Source of the DNA: Chryseobacterium sp. Leaf404
Lineage (GTDB): Bacteria > Bacteroidota > Bacteroidia > Flavobacteriales > Weeksellaceae
DNA: 64,000 nt
Reading direction: 5' to 3'
Assembly (NCBI RefSeq): GCF_001424145.1
Contig: NZ_LMQM01000012.1
Span: forward strand, 434,745 to 498,744
Shown here piece by piece: positions 8,531 through 18,114 of the stretch (within the stretch, counting starts at the first letter, position 1; every line of letters begins with the position of its first letter). Both the position numbers and the translations under genes were made by a program. The notes under the pieces are model-generated. The model was not told the DNA's origin. It searched no databases and saw only the letters and a program-made list of their open reading frames with translations.

Positions 8531-9004
8531 TTAATCATTCTTGGTACCGTAAAAATACAGTGAATGAGAGTTTATTTTTACGTCAAAAGCCTGTTCTATT
8601 GCTTCTTTAATCCCTTGAATACGGGGATCACAAAACTCAATAATCTCCTGAATTTCTTTGTCTGAATCTTTCTTATAAATCACCAGGTGATCATGCTGCT
8701 TGTCGAAATAAGACTTTTCGTAAGAAGAAGATGTTAAAGTCTTTTCACCAAACTGATGCTTACGGATCAACCCTGCATCAAGGAAGATTTCAATTGTATT
8801 GTAGATGGTGGCTTTAGAAACGTGATATTTTTTCTGCATCATCAGAAGGTAGAGATCATCAACGTTGAAATGATGTTCCATACCGTATATTTCTTCTAAA
8901 ATCGTGTAACGTTCAGGCGTATTTCTAAAACCTTTTTCTAATAAATAGTTTCGTAAAACATCTTTTATCAGCGTTATATTTTTTTCTTTCTGTAAAGTAT
9001 CCAT
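8531..9004 (-). CDS. Fur-family transcriptional regulator
   Basis: Ferric-uptake-type repressor of 157 residues. The winged helix is clear: RNTPERYTILEEIY (27-40), EHHFNVDDLYLLM (43-55) and recognition helix VSKATIYNTIEIFLDAGL. The dimerisation domain contains HDHLVIY, but the CxxC zinc motif that normally follows HDHL-x-C-x-x-C is missing: the stretch reads YKKDSDKEIQEIIEFCD with only one cysteine. Metal binding may therefore differ from that of classical Fur, PerR or Zur. A -7 element TAAATTTG (minus strand, 9021-9028) predicts a leader of about 11 nt. It is co-transcribed with the OstA-like gene (3 nt gap). Confidence 0.88.
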   Translation of the reverse strand: MDTLQKEKNITLIKDVLRNYLLEKGFRNTPERYTILEEIYGMEHHFNVDDLYLLMMQKKYHVSKATIYNTIEIFLDAGLIRKHQFGEKTLTSSSYEKSYFDKQHDHLVIYKKDSDKEIQEIIEFCDPRIQGIKEAIEQAFDVKINSHSLYFYGTKND

Positions 9005-9073
9005 TAAAAAATTTATACTACAAATTTACCGATTTTTTATTGAATAGCACACCGCTTAATTTTATGACCCTTT

Positions 9074-11071
9074 TTAAGAGCTGCGACGTTCAAATTTTGT
9101 CTGCTGAATTCTGTCTTTGTCTGAAACTGCCTCTTCCGTAAGCGGTGCAGATTCTACTACAACATTGTGTGATGTGACGCCCCACGATTTGAAATCATCA
9201 CTGCCAATATATTTCACGAAGTTGTATAAACTTAATATTATTTTCTGTTTTACTGTTAGAAGTATATCGTTGATGTAAGTGTTATCAATAACCACATACT
9301 TCAAATCTGGCGGAATATTGTATGCTCTGAGTGATGGATGACTGCTTCGGGACGGTATTGTACCTTCTGCCATCAAATCTTTCAGCACTACACTGAAGTA
9401 ATCATTAATTCTTCTGTCAACCTTAAAGCCAAGGAGAAAATTTATTTTATAAATTGTGCCGGGTAAGATTTCTTCCACTGTATACTTAAAAGTGTAAGGA
9501 TCTTCCTGATTGATAATGCTTAAAATAAAATAATGATCTGCTCTTTTAGGCTGTTTTTTAACAATGGAATAGATAATCTTAGATTCTATTTCATCATTAT
9601 ACTTAGCTCTGCTTAGGTAGGCAAGGTTTGTACAGTATTTTGGTATTGTTTCATCTAATTTCATGTCTTTAATAATAGAGACATATTTATTTATCTTAAC
9701 AAAATTAATAAATTTACCTTTAATCTGTCTTCCATTATACCAAGAATACATGCAAACCCCGATAAATCCTGCCAGAACCACAGTAATCCAACCGCCATCA
9801 AAGAATTTTATGATATTGGCACTGAAAAAACCTAGCTCTATAGCTCCATAAATAAGGAAAAAACCAAGAATCAAAAGTTTATTCACTCTCTTCTTAAGTA
9901 GCCAGAATGTCAATAATATTGTGGTCATAAACATAGTGACTGTAATAGAAAGCCCATATGCTGCTTCCATTTTATGAGATTCTTTAAAATGCAGTACTAC
10001 TACGATACAGAACAACAATAACCCCCAATTAATTCTCGGAATATACATTTGACCTTTTACACCTGAAGGATAATCAATCTTTTGATTTGGCCATAGATTA
10101 AGCGACATTGCTTCTGAAAAGATGGTAAAAGAACCGGTAATCAAGGCCTGAGAGGCAATAATTGCCGCAGCAGTTGCCAAAACCACACCTGGTATTATCA
10201 TCCATTCTGGCATAATACCAAAAAATGGATTAACACCACTCTCCTGTACAAGCTGATGATTTTTTAATAACCATGCTCCCTGACCAAGATAATTTAATAT
10301 CAGCATTAATTTTACAAAAACCCAGCTGACTCTGATATTCTTAGCTCCACAGTGTCCCAAGTCTGAATATAATGCTTCAGCTCCGGTAGTACAAAGAAAA
10401 ACAGCACCTAAAATTATTATAGCACTTGGAGAATCTGCAATTAATTTGTAGGCATAATAGGGATTGAAAGATTTAAGTATAGAAAAATCTTCAAAAAGAT
10501 GGATAGATCCCAAACCTCCCAAAACGATAAACCAAACAACCATCACCGGTCCAAAAAACTTTCCGATAAAAGAGGTTCCAAACTGCTGAACAACAAAAAT
10601 AACTACCAATATACAGCACGTTATCAAGACCACTGGAGTATGTGGATTGTAGATTTCCAAGCCTTCTATGGCAGACATTACAGTTAATGATGGAGTAATA
10701 ACTCCATCCGCAACCAGGGCAGATGCACCAATAATTGCAATTAAATACAGCCAGCGCTTTTTAAGATTTTTGATCAGTGAAAAAAGAGCTAAAATCCCTC
10801 CTTCTCCTTTATTATCTGCCCGAAGAGCAATAATAACATATTTCAGAGTAGTCTGGAGAGTCAAAGTCCAAATAATACAGGATAGTGCTCCCTCAATATA
10901 TTCGTCAAAAGGCATCGCTGCGCCAGCCTGTCTGGCACTTACAATGGCCTTCATTACATACAAAGGCGAGGTTCCGATGTCCCCGAATACAATCCCTAAA
11001 GAGACCAAAACCCCAACAAAAGAAAGCTTTTTAAGATCAATATGATGACCGCCTTCTGTAACTTCTGCCAT
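9074..11071 (-). CDS. kup: KUP-type potassium uptake protein
   Basis: Proton-coupled K+ importer of the KUP/HAK/KT family in the inner membrane. The 665 residues have about 12 hydrophobic helices over residues 18-460 and a cytosolic C-terminal region of about 180 residues, as in E. coli Kup. The signature GIVFGDIGTSPLYVMKAI lies in the first helix (27-44), ALRADNKGEGGILALFSL in the second loop, and GADGVITP-like ALVADGVITPSLTVMSA around residues 118-134. A -7 element TAAATTTG (minus strand, 11098-11105) precedes it by 27 nt. It stands alone between pdhB and fur. Confidence 0.95.
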   Translation of the reverse strand: MAEVTEGGHHIDLKKLSFVGVLVSLGIVFGDIGTSPLYVMKAIVSARQAGAAMPFDEYIEGALSCIIWTLTLQTTLKYVIIALRADNKGEGGILALFSLIKNLKKRWLYLIAIIGASALVADGVITPSLTVMSAIEGLEIYNPHTPVVLITCCILVVIFVVQQFGTSFIGKFFGPVMVVWFIVLGGLGSIHLFEDFSILKSFNPYYAYKLIADSPSAIIILGAVFLCTTGAEALYSDLGHCGAKNIRVSWVFVKLMLILNYLGQGAWLLKNHQLVQESGVNPFFGIMPEWMIIPGVVLATAAAIIASQALITGSFTIFSEAMSLNLWPNQKIDYPSGVKGQMYIPRINWGLLLFCIVVVLHFKESHKMEAAYGLSITVTMFMTTILLTFWLLKKRVNKLLILGFFLIYGAIELGFFSANIIKFFDGGWITVVLAGFIGVCMYSWYNGRQIKGKFINFVKINKYVSIIKDMKLDETIPKYCTNLAYLSRAKYNDEIESKIIYSIVKKQPKRADHYFILSIINQEDPYTFKYTVEEILPGTIYKINFLLGFKVDRRINDYFSVVLKDLMAEGTIPSRSSHPSLRAYNIPPDLKYVVIDNTYINDILLTVKQKIILSLYNFVKYIGSDDFKSWGVTSHNVVVESAPLTEEAVSDKDRIQQTKFERRSS

Positions 11072-11153
11072 ATCAGCAATTTTAAATTTTAAACGGGCAA
11101 ATTTATACTAAAATTATAACCCGAAGAATTTTTATCGATGAATATAATAAATG

Positions 11154-11180
11154 AAAAAACTTCCTTTCGGAAGTTTTTTT
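11154..11180 (-). terminator. Terminator after pdhB
   Basis: Stem AAAAAACTTCC / GGAAGTTTTTT with a short loop and flanking A and T runs. It lies 18 nt after the pdhB stop on the minus strand. Confidence 0.88.
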
Positions 11181-11197
11181 CTATAATCGTTGAAGAT

Positions 11198-12178
11198 TTA
11201 CTTTACGTACATCGCATTTTTAATTTCCTCTTTCACTTTTTCAAGTTTCGGGAACCATTCTGCAAACAGTGCTGATGAGTAAGGAGCAGGAGCATCAGGA
11301 GTAGTAATTCTCTTGATTGGCGCATCCAGATAATCAAATGCTTTTTGCTGAACCATATAAGTAATCTCCGATGATACTGAACCAAATGGCCATGCTTCTT
11401 CTAAAATTACCAATCTGTTTGTTTTCTTTACCGAAGTAAGAATGCTTTCAAAATCCAAAGGACGAACGGTAATCAAATCAATCACTTCTACAGAAATACC
11501 TTCTTTAGCCATATCTTCAGCTGCCTGAAGTGCCAATTTCATAATTTTTCCGAAAGAAACCAGAGTCACATCCGTGCCCTCTCTTTTGATGTCTGCTTTT
11601 CCTATCGGTAAATAGTATTCTTCTTCAGGAATTTCCATTTTATCTCCGTACATCTGCTCAGATTCCATAAAGATTACAGGATCGTTGTCCTGAATTGCAG
11701 ATTTTAACAACCCTTTCGCATCATAAGGATTAGAAGGAACTACCACTTTAAGACCTGGAATGTTTGCGTACCAGTTTTCGAAAGCCTGAGAGTGTGTAGC
11801 ACCCAACTGACCTGCAGAAGCTGTAGGACCACGGAATACGATTGGGCAGTTCCACTGTCCACCACTCATCTGACGGATTTTTGCAGCATTGTTGATGATC
11901 TGGTCAATACCCACCAAAGCAAAGTTGAACGTCATATACTCAACAATCGGACGGTTACCGTTCATTGCAGCACCTACCGCAATCCCAGTGAAACCAAGCT
12001 CAGCAATGGGTGTATCGATTACACGTTTAGCACCAAACTCATCCAACATTCCTTTTGATGCTTTGTATGCACCATTGTATTCTGCAACTTCCTCACCCAT
12101 TAAAAAGATAGATTCGTCTTTGCGCATTTCCTCACTCATTGCCTGTGCAATCACCTCACGAAAAGTATATTCTGCCAT
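11198..12178 (-). CDS. pdhB: Pyruvate dehydrogenase E1 component, beta subunit
   Basis: Beta chain of the thiamine-diphosphate-dependent E1 heterotetramer that decarboxylates pyruvate (or a branched-chain 2-oxo acid). The 326 residues match E1-beta length. Family motifs are MGEEVAEYNGAYKASKGM (27-44), RVIDTPIAELGFTGIAVG (52-69; E in the ThDP region), EYMTFNFALVGIDQIINNAA and the RGPTASAGQLGATHSQ loop, which carries the K+/ThDP interface residues. The alpha subunit and E2 are not next to it, which is unusual outside groups where the genes are scattered. The -7 element TATTTTTG is at 12201-12208 on the minus strand. Pyruvate specificity is the likely choice but is not proven by sequence. Confidence 0.88.
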   Translation of the reverse strand: MAEYTFREVIAQAMSEEMRKDESIFLMGEEVAEYNGAYKASKGMLDEFGAKRVIDTPIAELGFTGIAVGAAMNGNRPIVEYMTFNFALVGIDQIINNAAKIRQMSGGQWNCPIVFRGPTASAGQLGATHSQAFENWYANIPGLKVVVPSNPYDAKGLLKSAIQDNDPVIFMESEQMYGDKMEIPEEEYYLPIGKADIKREGTDVTLVSFGKIMKLALQAAEDMAKEGISVEVIDLITVRPLDFESILTSVKKTNRLVILEEAWPFGSVSSEITYMVQQKAFDYLDAPIKRITTPDAPAPYSSALFAEWFPKLEKVKEEIKNAMYVK

Positions 12179-12268
12179 AGTAATTTTAAAAATTTAGATA
12201 CAAAAATAATGTTTTTATTTATTAATCGAAAGAAAAGGCTCTTTTCAATATTAATTTTTCGAAAATAT

Positions 12269-12658
12269 TTATCTGAAAAACTTCCATTTTGGGATAATTG
12301 CGAGCATTCCGAAGCCGGTAAACAGAAAAAGATTGGTTACATCTGAATAGAGAAATGTAGAAAGATAATAGTTGTGCATAAAGAAATGCAGCAACAACAT
12401 AACCGGAAACAAAATAATTCCTGCTTTTCTGTAAAAATACATCAGGACTATTCCTGTAATCATCAATACGTCAACAGAGAAAATGAGATAAAAATAACCT
12501 TCGGGAATGTTTAACGTTTTGTGCTGAAGATATTCGTCAAAATCCAGCCCAAAACCCATCAAAGTAAACAGCAGCAGTGAAGCCATTGCCAAAATAAAAC
12601 CCCAGCCTTTCTTCGGGTCTTCATCAAAATAGCTGTATTCCTTATATTCTCTTTCCAT
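12269..12658 (-). CDS. Small four-helix membrane protein, unknown function
   Basis: A 129-residue protein with an acidic N-terminus (MEREYKEYSYFDEDPKKG) and about four transmembrane helices at roughly 19-39, 51-72, 75-90 and 97-122. It has no motif I recognise. The promoter element TATTTTTG (minus strand, 12663-12670) lies 5 nt from the start codon, so the mRNA is predicted to be leaderless. That supports this start and indicates a real gene. Confidence 0.65.
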   Translation of the reverse strand: MEREYKEYSYFDEDPKKGWGFILAMASLLLFTLMGFGLDFDEYLQHKTLNIPEGYFYLIFSVDVLMITGIVLMYFYRKAGIILFPVMLLLHFFMHNYYLSTFLYSDVTNLFLFTGFGMLAIIPKWKFFR

Positions 12659-12726
12659 GGTGCAAAAATAAAGAACTTATGAAAAAAAATCATAAGTTCC
12701 TTTGAATATTTATATCGTAAAAAAAA

Positions 12727-13197
12727 TTAAATCGTGATTGCGTTGATCAATCTGTTTTTGTCGCTGAGGAATTCTTCCATAGAGATCATACTCTCAGTTC
12801 TCATAACATCCTGAATATCATCTATCTGATAGATAATTCTCTTCGCATCATCCGTATTTTTAGCTCTTACTTTGCAGAAAATATTGTATTTTCCTGAAAT
12901 AACGCTCGCTTCAATTACGTTTGGTAATGTAGAAAGTTCTTTTAAAACCTCCTGGGTCCGGTTTGATTTTGTTAATAAGATACCGATGAAGGCAGTAAAG
13001 TGATAATCTAATTTTCTGTAGTCGATGCTTAAAGATGATCCTAAAATAATACCTGCATCTTCCATTTTCTTTACTCTAACGTGAATTGTTCCTGCAGATA
13101 CGTCCATCTGCTTAGCAATTTCTGTAAATGGCATTCTTGTGTTTTCTACTAAGAAATCAAGAATTTTCTTGTCTATTTCGTCCAGTTGATAGTTCAT
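12727..13197 (-). CDS. Lrp/AsnC-family transcriptional regulator
   Basis: A 156-residue feast/famine regulator. The N-terminal helix-turn-helix is typical (LDEIDKKILDFLVENTRMPF, then TEIAKQMDVSAGTIHVRVKKMEDAGII, about 25-51). It is followed by an AsnC/RAM ligand-binding and oligomerisation domain (residues 65-150). The promoter -7 element TAATTTTG (minus strand, 13242-13249) lies inside a perfect 12-bp inverted repeat (13211-13222 / 13247-13258), which suggests autoregulation. Amino-acid effector unknown. It sits between pdhB/membrane-protein genes and the giant TamB gene on the same strand but with its own promoter. Confidence 0.9.
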   Translation of the reverse strand: MNYQLDEIDKKILDFLVENTRMPFTEIAKQMDVSAGTIHVRVKKMEDAGIILGSSLSIDYRKLDYHFTAFIGILLTKSNRTQEVLKELSTLPNVIEASVISGKYNIFCKVRAKNTDDAKRIIYQIDDIQDVMRTESMISMEEFLSDKNRLINAITI

Positions 13198-13210
13198 AAT
13201 AGTGAAATTA

Positions 13211-13258
13211 TATTTTTCCTAAAAAATCCATAAATTTTTTACAAAATTAGGAAAAATA
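13211..13258. promoter_or_regulatory. Perfect inverted repeat over the Lrp-type promoter
   Basis: TATTTTTCCTAA (13211-13222) and TTAGGAAAAATA (13247-13258) are exact reverse complements whose centres are 36 bp apart. The -7 element at 13242-13249 overlaps the right arm, and the left arm falls in the leader. This arrangement fits an operator for the regulator encoded just downstream. Confidence 0.45.
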
Positions 13259-13331
13259 ATTTAACTGAAAAAAAAATATCAAATATTAACTATAATTAAC
13301 AGATATGATAAAAATCATTATGACTTTATGA

Positions 13332-16300
13332 TTATTTCTTCGCTGATTTTACGGAATCTGTTTTTATCGAATCATTCTTTATTAGCGGTTTTTTGTCTTT
13401 TTTCTTCTTTTTAAAGAAAGAATTAAAACTTTTACTCCACACAATACCACCGCCGTACGCCTGATTTGCAGATCCGTTAGACACCACAGCACCATTGCCC
13501 ATCCCGATGTTTGTAGGTTTGGAATACCCTCGCAAGATCAGCGTTCCGTCATTCTTTTTAGAAATATCGTATTCTATTGAGCCTTCGCCAGACAGGTAAT
13601 TCTGAGTAGTTCCTTCGGTTTGATTTAAAGGGATTCCAAGACCTGTTTTTACTTCAATTCTTGGTGAGAGTGCGAAGCTTAATCCTGCATTGGCGCGGTC
13701 TCCGGTATTGGATCCCAGATCACCTCTCACATAATTCAAATCAATCTGAAACTCGCTGCTCATGGTATTGATGATAGAACCCAGCTGTTTCAGGGCAAGA
13801 TTATAACCGGATGACTCTGCCAGACCAGCCGCATCTAAACTTACAGTACCGCTGGTGTTGAAACTGTTTAAAAGCAGAATAGAACCAAACTGCAGAACAT
13901 CTTCACCTTCCGCCTGATTAATTCTTGTGGCCAACGCTTCTTTCACCTGGCTGGAAACATCTAAAGCGGTTACTCCCAGTTTCACATCAGGATCATTTAA
14001 AGTATTGGTAATTTTAGCCTGCAGCAAAACACTGATTGGGCCCACTCCGATATTCAGATACTGTGCGGCGTTGGAAACCATTCTTACATAATTTGCGGTG
14101 ATATCAAGCACGGGAGTCATGGCGTTGCCATCCCAGGTGATACTGCTGCCCTTCTGAATCTGGAATGTTCTGTTTAGAATTGCTTTAGAAACGAAAGTTC
14201 CGTTTTCAACGATATAATCACCGCTAAGTTCTATATTTCCGGCACGGCTCATTCTGAATCTGAGATCATCAGCCACTCCTTTCACATTGATATTTCCTAC
14301 ATCATCCCCTACCAGAACGTTTACATTTGTTCCTTTATCTACATCAAGAGTGAAGTCAATATCCATATTGGCACCGCTTTTCTTCTTTTCCTCTAAAACT
14401 ACGAATCCGCTTTTATTTTCCTTTAAGAATCTCAGCATTTTAAATTCCTCCACATTTGAAGTAGAAGCTGAATTGAAGGTAAAATTACTTCCGTTGAGAG
14501 CTTTCATATTCGGTGTAGAAATACTTAAAGCAGAAACCGGCCCGTCTACGAAAAGTTCGCCCTGACCGTAGACTCTGCCCCAAAACAAATCATAATCTTT
14601 CTGAGTGGTATCAAGCATCAGTAAATTGTCTGCTCTCATCAGCAAAGAAACACCCATAGAAGAAAGTGTCTCAAATCTGATCAATCCTGAAATGGTTCCT
14701 TTAGAATTTGATCTTCCGTCGTGCACGCCGATGTTGTTGAGGATTGCAAGACCTTTGGTTAAATCAATCGTTGTATTATCAAAAGAATAATCTACACCTG
14801 TAAAAAGAAGTTTTAATCCAAAATCTTTCAGCGCAATATTCCCACTGTAATCGAGGTTTTTCATTGTTCCGCTGATTTTCAGATCTCCGGTAGCCTTTCC
14901 TCTCATATTTCCGAAAACGGTTTGCACAAATTGCTGTGTAAAAGAAAGATCAAAATCATCCAAAGCAGCATTCAGATCAATTGTAGGTGTAGCAGTATTG
15001 TTGTTGACAGTTCCTGTAAGATGAAGATTATTGTTCCCGATAATTCCTGCAGATGCCACTTTCACATCAATATCATACACATTTAAAGAAAAACTGTTGG
15101 TAGCAGAGATGGTGATATCTCCCATGTCATTTCCATTCATCATGATATCATCAACGGTAAGGTCTACCAATGGCTGGAGTGTGCTCTGATCCATTTTGAT
15201 TTTCACATTTCCGTTGGCTACACCTTTAATATCCATGGTATTTCCGTTGGGAGTCATCTCTAGAATCTTTCCAATAGCAAAATTGCTCACTTCGGCATCC
15301 AGATAGAAATCTTTTGCAGATTTAAAAGTGGATTCATTAATCTGAAGCGAACTTTCATCAGAAAAAATCCTCAGATTTTTTATCTCAAAATCGGCAGTTT
15401 TTTTCCGGTACGTGATCGAGTGGTCGAGCGAAGGACTGGTATCAACCGCCCATTTTACACTATTAAAATTAACTTCCGTAGGCTCAAACCTGAAAACATA
15501 ATCCCCAAATTCGTTGGCAGACTGATTAAAATTGATGGTATAACTCTTAAGATTTTCATCTTCTTCATCCTGCGGGCTTCCATGTTTAAAGCTCGCAGCG
15601 ATTTTCAGAAGAGTATTATCTTCATTCTCACCTGTGATTGTAATATCTTTAATAACATTCTGATTGTACTGAAGTCTGTTGATCTTTGTGAAAATCTGCT
15701 GATCTAAATTTGCCGTATTAATTCTCACCTTCACACTGTCAACCATCGCACTGTCGCGGGTGATTGACACCCGGTCATTTATCTGATAATTAGGATTAGC
15801 TTCTGCCAGAGCGCGGTCTGCATCTGTAATTTCCTGCTGCCTGGTCATGATGTACTTTAGTGAAGCGGCATCGAGATCAAGAACTAAATTATTGCTGTCA
15901 CCATCATATTGTGCCGAAACTTTTGCACCTTGTGATAACTGAAGATCCGGCATAAACAAAGCCACCAGGCCCTGTTCCACATTAAAATCGAGGTTAAATC
16001 TCTGTCCGCGGTACAGTTTTCTTGGGGCGGGACCTACTAAAATTTTTGAGAAGCCATTCTGCACCATTCCGGAGAGATCAGCGAGATTAAATTTCCCGGA
16101 AATCTGCCCGTCGATAGCGCCCGGAGCATTAACATCAATGATTCTGTTTCCGCCCTCTGCTCTGGTATTAATTTTTGCGTGAGGAATGTGATATTGCTTT
16201 CCGCCGTTGGCAAAATAAACATTATCTACACTTACATCCAGACCTAAATCATTAAGATCAGACATCGCCATTTTCCCGCTGATCTTTCCGCTGACGATCT

Positions 16301-18110
16301 GTCTTCCAGGCTGCCCGGTAAAATAATTCAGATTCAGAGAATTGATATCTGCATCTACATCCGCAGAAATTCTTTTGGTTCTGAAATCAATTAATCCTTT
16401 TACAGAACCTTTTACTTCTTCATCATTCAGAGTAATAAGACCTTTGTACGTTCTGTGATCAAGCAAACCGTCAAGATAGAGATTATTGATTTCTTTATCC
16501 ATAATTTCAATGCTGGAAATCTGAGATTTAGTGGAAATTCTCATCGTATTCACATCGAAACTTTCCCCTTTCAGATCAAATCTTCCGGAAATTAAGCCTA
16601 CTGCCTTGTTTTTTGTAATAACAGAAGTATTCAAATCTTTTACAACCGCTAAACCTGAATATTTGGGAACTGGCGAGCTGTATTCTCTCAAAGAAAAATT
16701 GGTGATTTTTGCCTGACCGATTCCGGTGATCAGATCTCCAGATGAAACAAAAACCTCTTTCGGATTTACACTTGCGCTTCCGTTGTATTTTAATTTACCA
16801 AAATCATCTGCAAAGTTTTTCATCTTAGCAGAAATGAATGTTGGCATCATTGCTTTTAAATCTTTGTAGGTGAAATCTGCTGAAAGAGCTTTTGTTTCAA
16901 TTAAAAAATTACCCTTCAACAGATTTTTGACGTCCATTTTTTTGGTAGCAATATTAACTGAGGGATTTCTGATCAGAAAATTATCCAATGTAAAATTATT
17001 TAACGGCCCGGCCATTTTACCGGATACATTAAATGGAATAAAATTATCCCAGTTGGTCACAAAATAGCTGATGTCATAACCACTGATCTGGCTTCCAATC
17101 TTCATATCCATATCCCATTTCACTTTATCAGCAAAATCAGCCCACGAGCCGTCCTTCAGATTAAATTTAATATCGCCCTGAAGAAGGGAATGATCTGTAT
17201 TGAAAGTTAAATCCTTGAGCAGAAGGAAATCTTTGGTCATTGCAAAATCTGTAGAAAAAGTTTCCACAACGTGAGATTTGCCCCATCTTTTGGTAACAAA
17301 TGAAAAATTATTGATTGTAGCGGCAATATTTACCCCGTTCACTTTTACTTTTGGAGCAATCAGATTGACGTTGGTTGCAGTAAGCCATTTTCCCGGCTCA
17401 CCCGGAGAGTTCTGGTTGACAATAGAGACTTTGGAATTTAAAAGTTCAAGTCTTGCATTTAACTGGAATGGTGGCTTTGAGGGATCAGCCTTTTTTCCGC
17501 TGTCGAAAAGTTTTGTAAATCTGATAAAATTTGAGATACTATCGCCTTTATAAGTAATTATTTTGATATCAGCATCAACCAATCGTAACCCGTTAAAACT
17601 TAAAGAATTGTGTTTTCCGATATTGGTTGCCAGAGAAAACCAGTCTGAATTGGCTTTAAATTCTCTTGCTTTAATAAAATCGAGATCCTTATAATCTTTT
17701 ATCCTTAAACCTTTAATAGTAACATCACCAAAGAAATCCACTTCAACACTTTCTGTAGACATTTTGGCTTTAAAATCTCTGTTGACAATCTGCAAAGCCT
17801 GATCTGCAGCCCATCTTTTGGTAACCGGCAAATTAATAGCAATAAAAACCAAAACAACAATTGAAAGTACCGTCCAGAAAAGTATGAGCAGTAATTTTGC
17901 CCACCAGGAATAGCTCACCACATCCTTAGCAGCCTGTTTTCCTAATTCCTGAGCTGTGTCTATTGGATGTTTAATGGCTTCGGCAGCAAAATCTGAAGCT
18001 TCTTTCACCGACTCCTGAACATTATCTACGGTTTTCTGCACCTGATCTCCCAGATTTTCACCCACCGATTTTTTGTTCTTATTTTCGTTATTATTCTCTA
18101 ACTTTGCCAT
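13332..18110 (-). CDS. Giant TamB-like (DUF490) envelope protein
   Basis: Predicted inner-membrane-anchored periplasmic protein of the TamB/AsmA-like class, which bridges the envelope in lipid transport and outer-membrane assembly. I start at the ATG at 18108-18110 (MAKLENNNENKNKK), giving 1592 residues; the frame is open further but runs into tsaD. Layout: charged, alanine/glutamate-rich cytosolic helix (about 20-65), one transmembrane helix (about 70-95, WWAKLLLILFWTVLSIVVLV), then more than 1,400 residues of repetitive beta strands, and a C-terminal DUF490 region (about 1150-1560) with the typical GSILLLNSF and LSGEGSIEYDISKK stretches. The tail is lysine-rich. No TamA-type partner is nearby. 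The start codon is 4 nt from the divergent tsaD start. Confidence 0.88.
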   Translation of the reverse strand: MAKLENNNENKNKKSVGENLGDQVQKTVDNVQESVKEASDFAAEAIKHPIDTAQELGKQAAKDVVSYSWWAKLLLILFWTVLSIVVLVFIAINLPVTKRWAADQALQIVNRDFKAKMSTESVEVDFFGDVTIKGLRIKDYKDLDFIKAREFKANSDWFSLATNIGKHNSLSFNGLRLVDADIKIITYKGDSISNFIRFTKLFDSGKKADPSKPPFQLNARLELLNSKVSIVNQNSPGEPGKWLTATNVNLIAPKVKVNGVNIAATINNFSFVTKRWGKSHVVETFSTDFAMTKDFLLLKDLTFNTDHSLLQGDIKFNLKDGSWADFADKVKWDMDMKIGSQISGYDISYFVTNWDNFIPFNVSGKMAGPLNNFTLDNFLIRNPSVNIATKKMDVKNLLKGNFLIETKALSADFTYKDLKAMMPTFISAKMKNFADDFGKLKYNGSASVNPKEVFVSSGDLITGIGQAKITNFSLREYSSPVPKYSGLAVVKDLNTSVITKNKAVGLISGRFDLKGESFDVNTMRISTKSQISSIEIMDKEINNLYLDGLLDHRTYKGLITLNDEEVKGSVKGLIDFRTKRISADVDADINSLNLNYFTGQPGRQIVSGKISGKMAMSDLNDLGLDVSVDNVYFANGGKQYHIPHAKINTRAEGGNRIIDVNAPGAIDGQISGKFNLADLSGMVQNGFSKILVGPAPRKLYRGQRFNLDFNVEQGLVALFMPDLQLSQGAKVSAQYDGDSNNLVLDLDAASLKYIMTRQQEITDADRALAEANPNYQINDRVSITRDSAMVDSVKVRINTANLDQQIFTKINRLQYNQNVIKDITITGENEDNTLLKIAASFKHGSPQDEEDENLKSYTINFNQSANEFGDYVFRFEPTEVNFNSVKWAVDTSPSLDHSITYRKKTADFEIKNLRIFSDESSLQINESTFKSAKDFYLDAEVSNFAIGKILEMTPNGNTMDIKGVANGNVKIKMDQSTLQPLVDLTVDDIMMNGNDMGDITISATNSFSLNVYDIDVKVASAGIIGNNNLHLTGTVNNNTATPTIDLNAALDDFDLSFTQQFVQTVFGNMRGKATGDLKISGTMKNLDYSGNIALKDFGLKLLFTGVDYSFDNTTIDLTKGLAILNNIGVHDGRSNSKGTISGLIRFETLSSMGVSLLMRADNLLMLDTTQKDYDLFWGRVYGQGELFVDGPVSALSISTPNMKALNGSNFTFNSASTSNVEEFKMLRFLKENKSGFVVLEEKKKSGANMDIDFTLDVDKGTNVNVLVGDDVGNINVKGVADDLRFRMSRAGNIELSGDYIVENGTFVSKAILNRTFQIQKGSSITWDGNAMTPVLDITANYVRMVSNAAQYLNIGVGPISVLLQAKITNTLNDPDVKLGVTALDVSSQVKEALATRINQAEGEDVLQFGSILLLNSFNTSGTVSLDAAGLAESSGYNLALKQLGSIINTMSSEFQIDLNYVRGDLGSNTGDRANAGLSFALSPRIEVKTGLGIPLNQTEGTTQNYLSGEGSIEYDISKKNDGTLILRGYSKPTNIGMGNGAVVSNGSANQAYGGGIVWSKSFNSFFKKKKKDKKPLIKNDSIKTDSVKSAKK
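18099..18106 (+). promoter_or_regulatory. -7 element of tsaD, inside the tamB-like coding start
   Basis: TAACTTTG matches TAnnTTTG and ends 8 nt before the tsaD ATG. It lies within the first codons of the opposite-strand TamB-like gene, predicting a leader of only a few nucleotides. Confidence 0.45.
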
Positions 18111-18114
18111 TATA

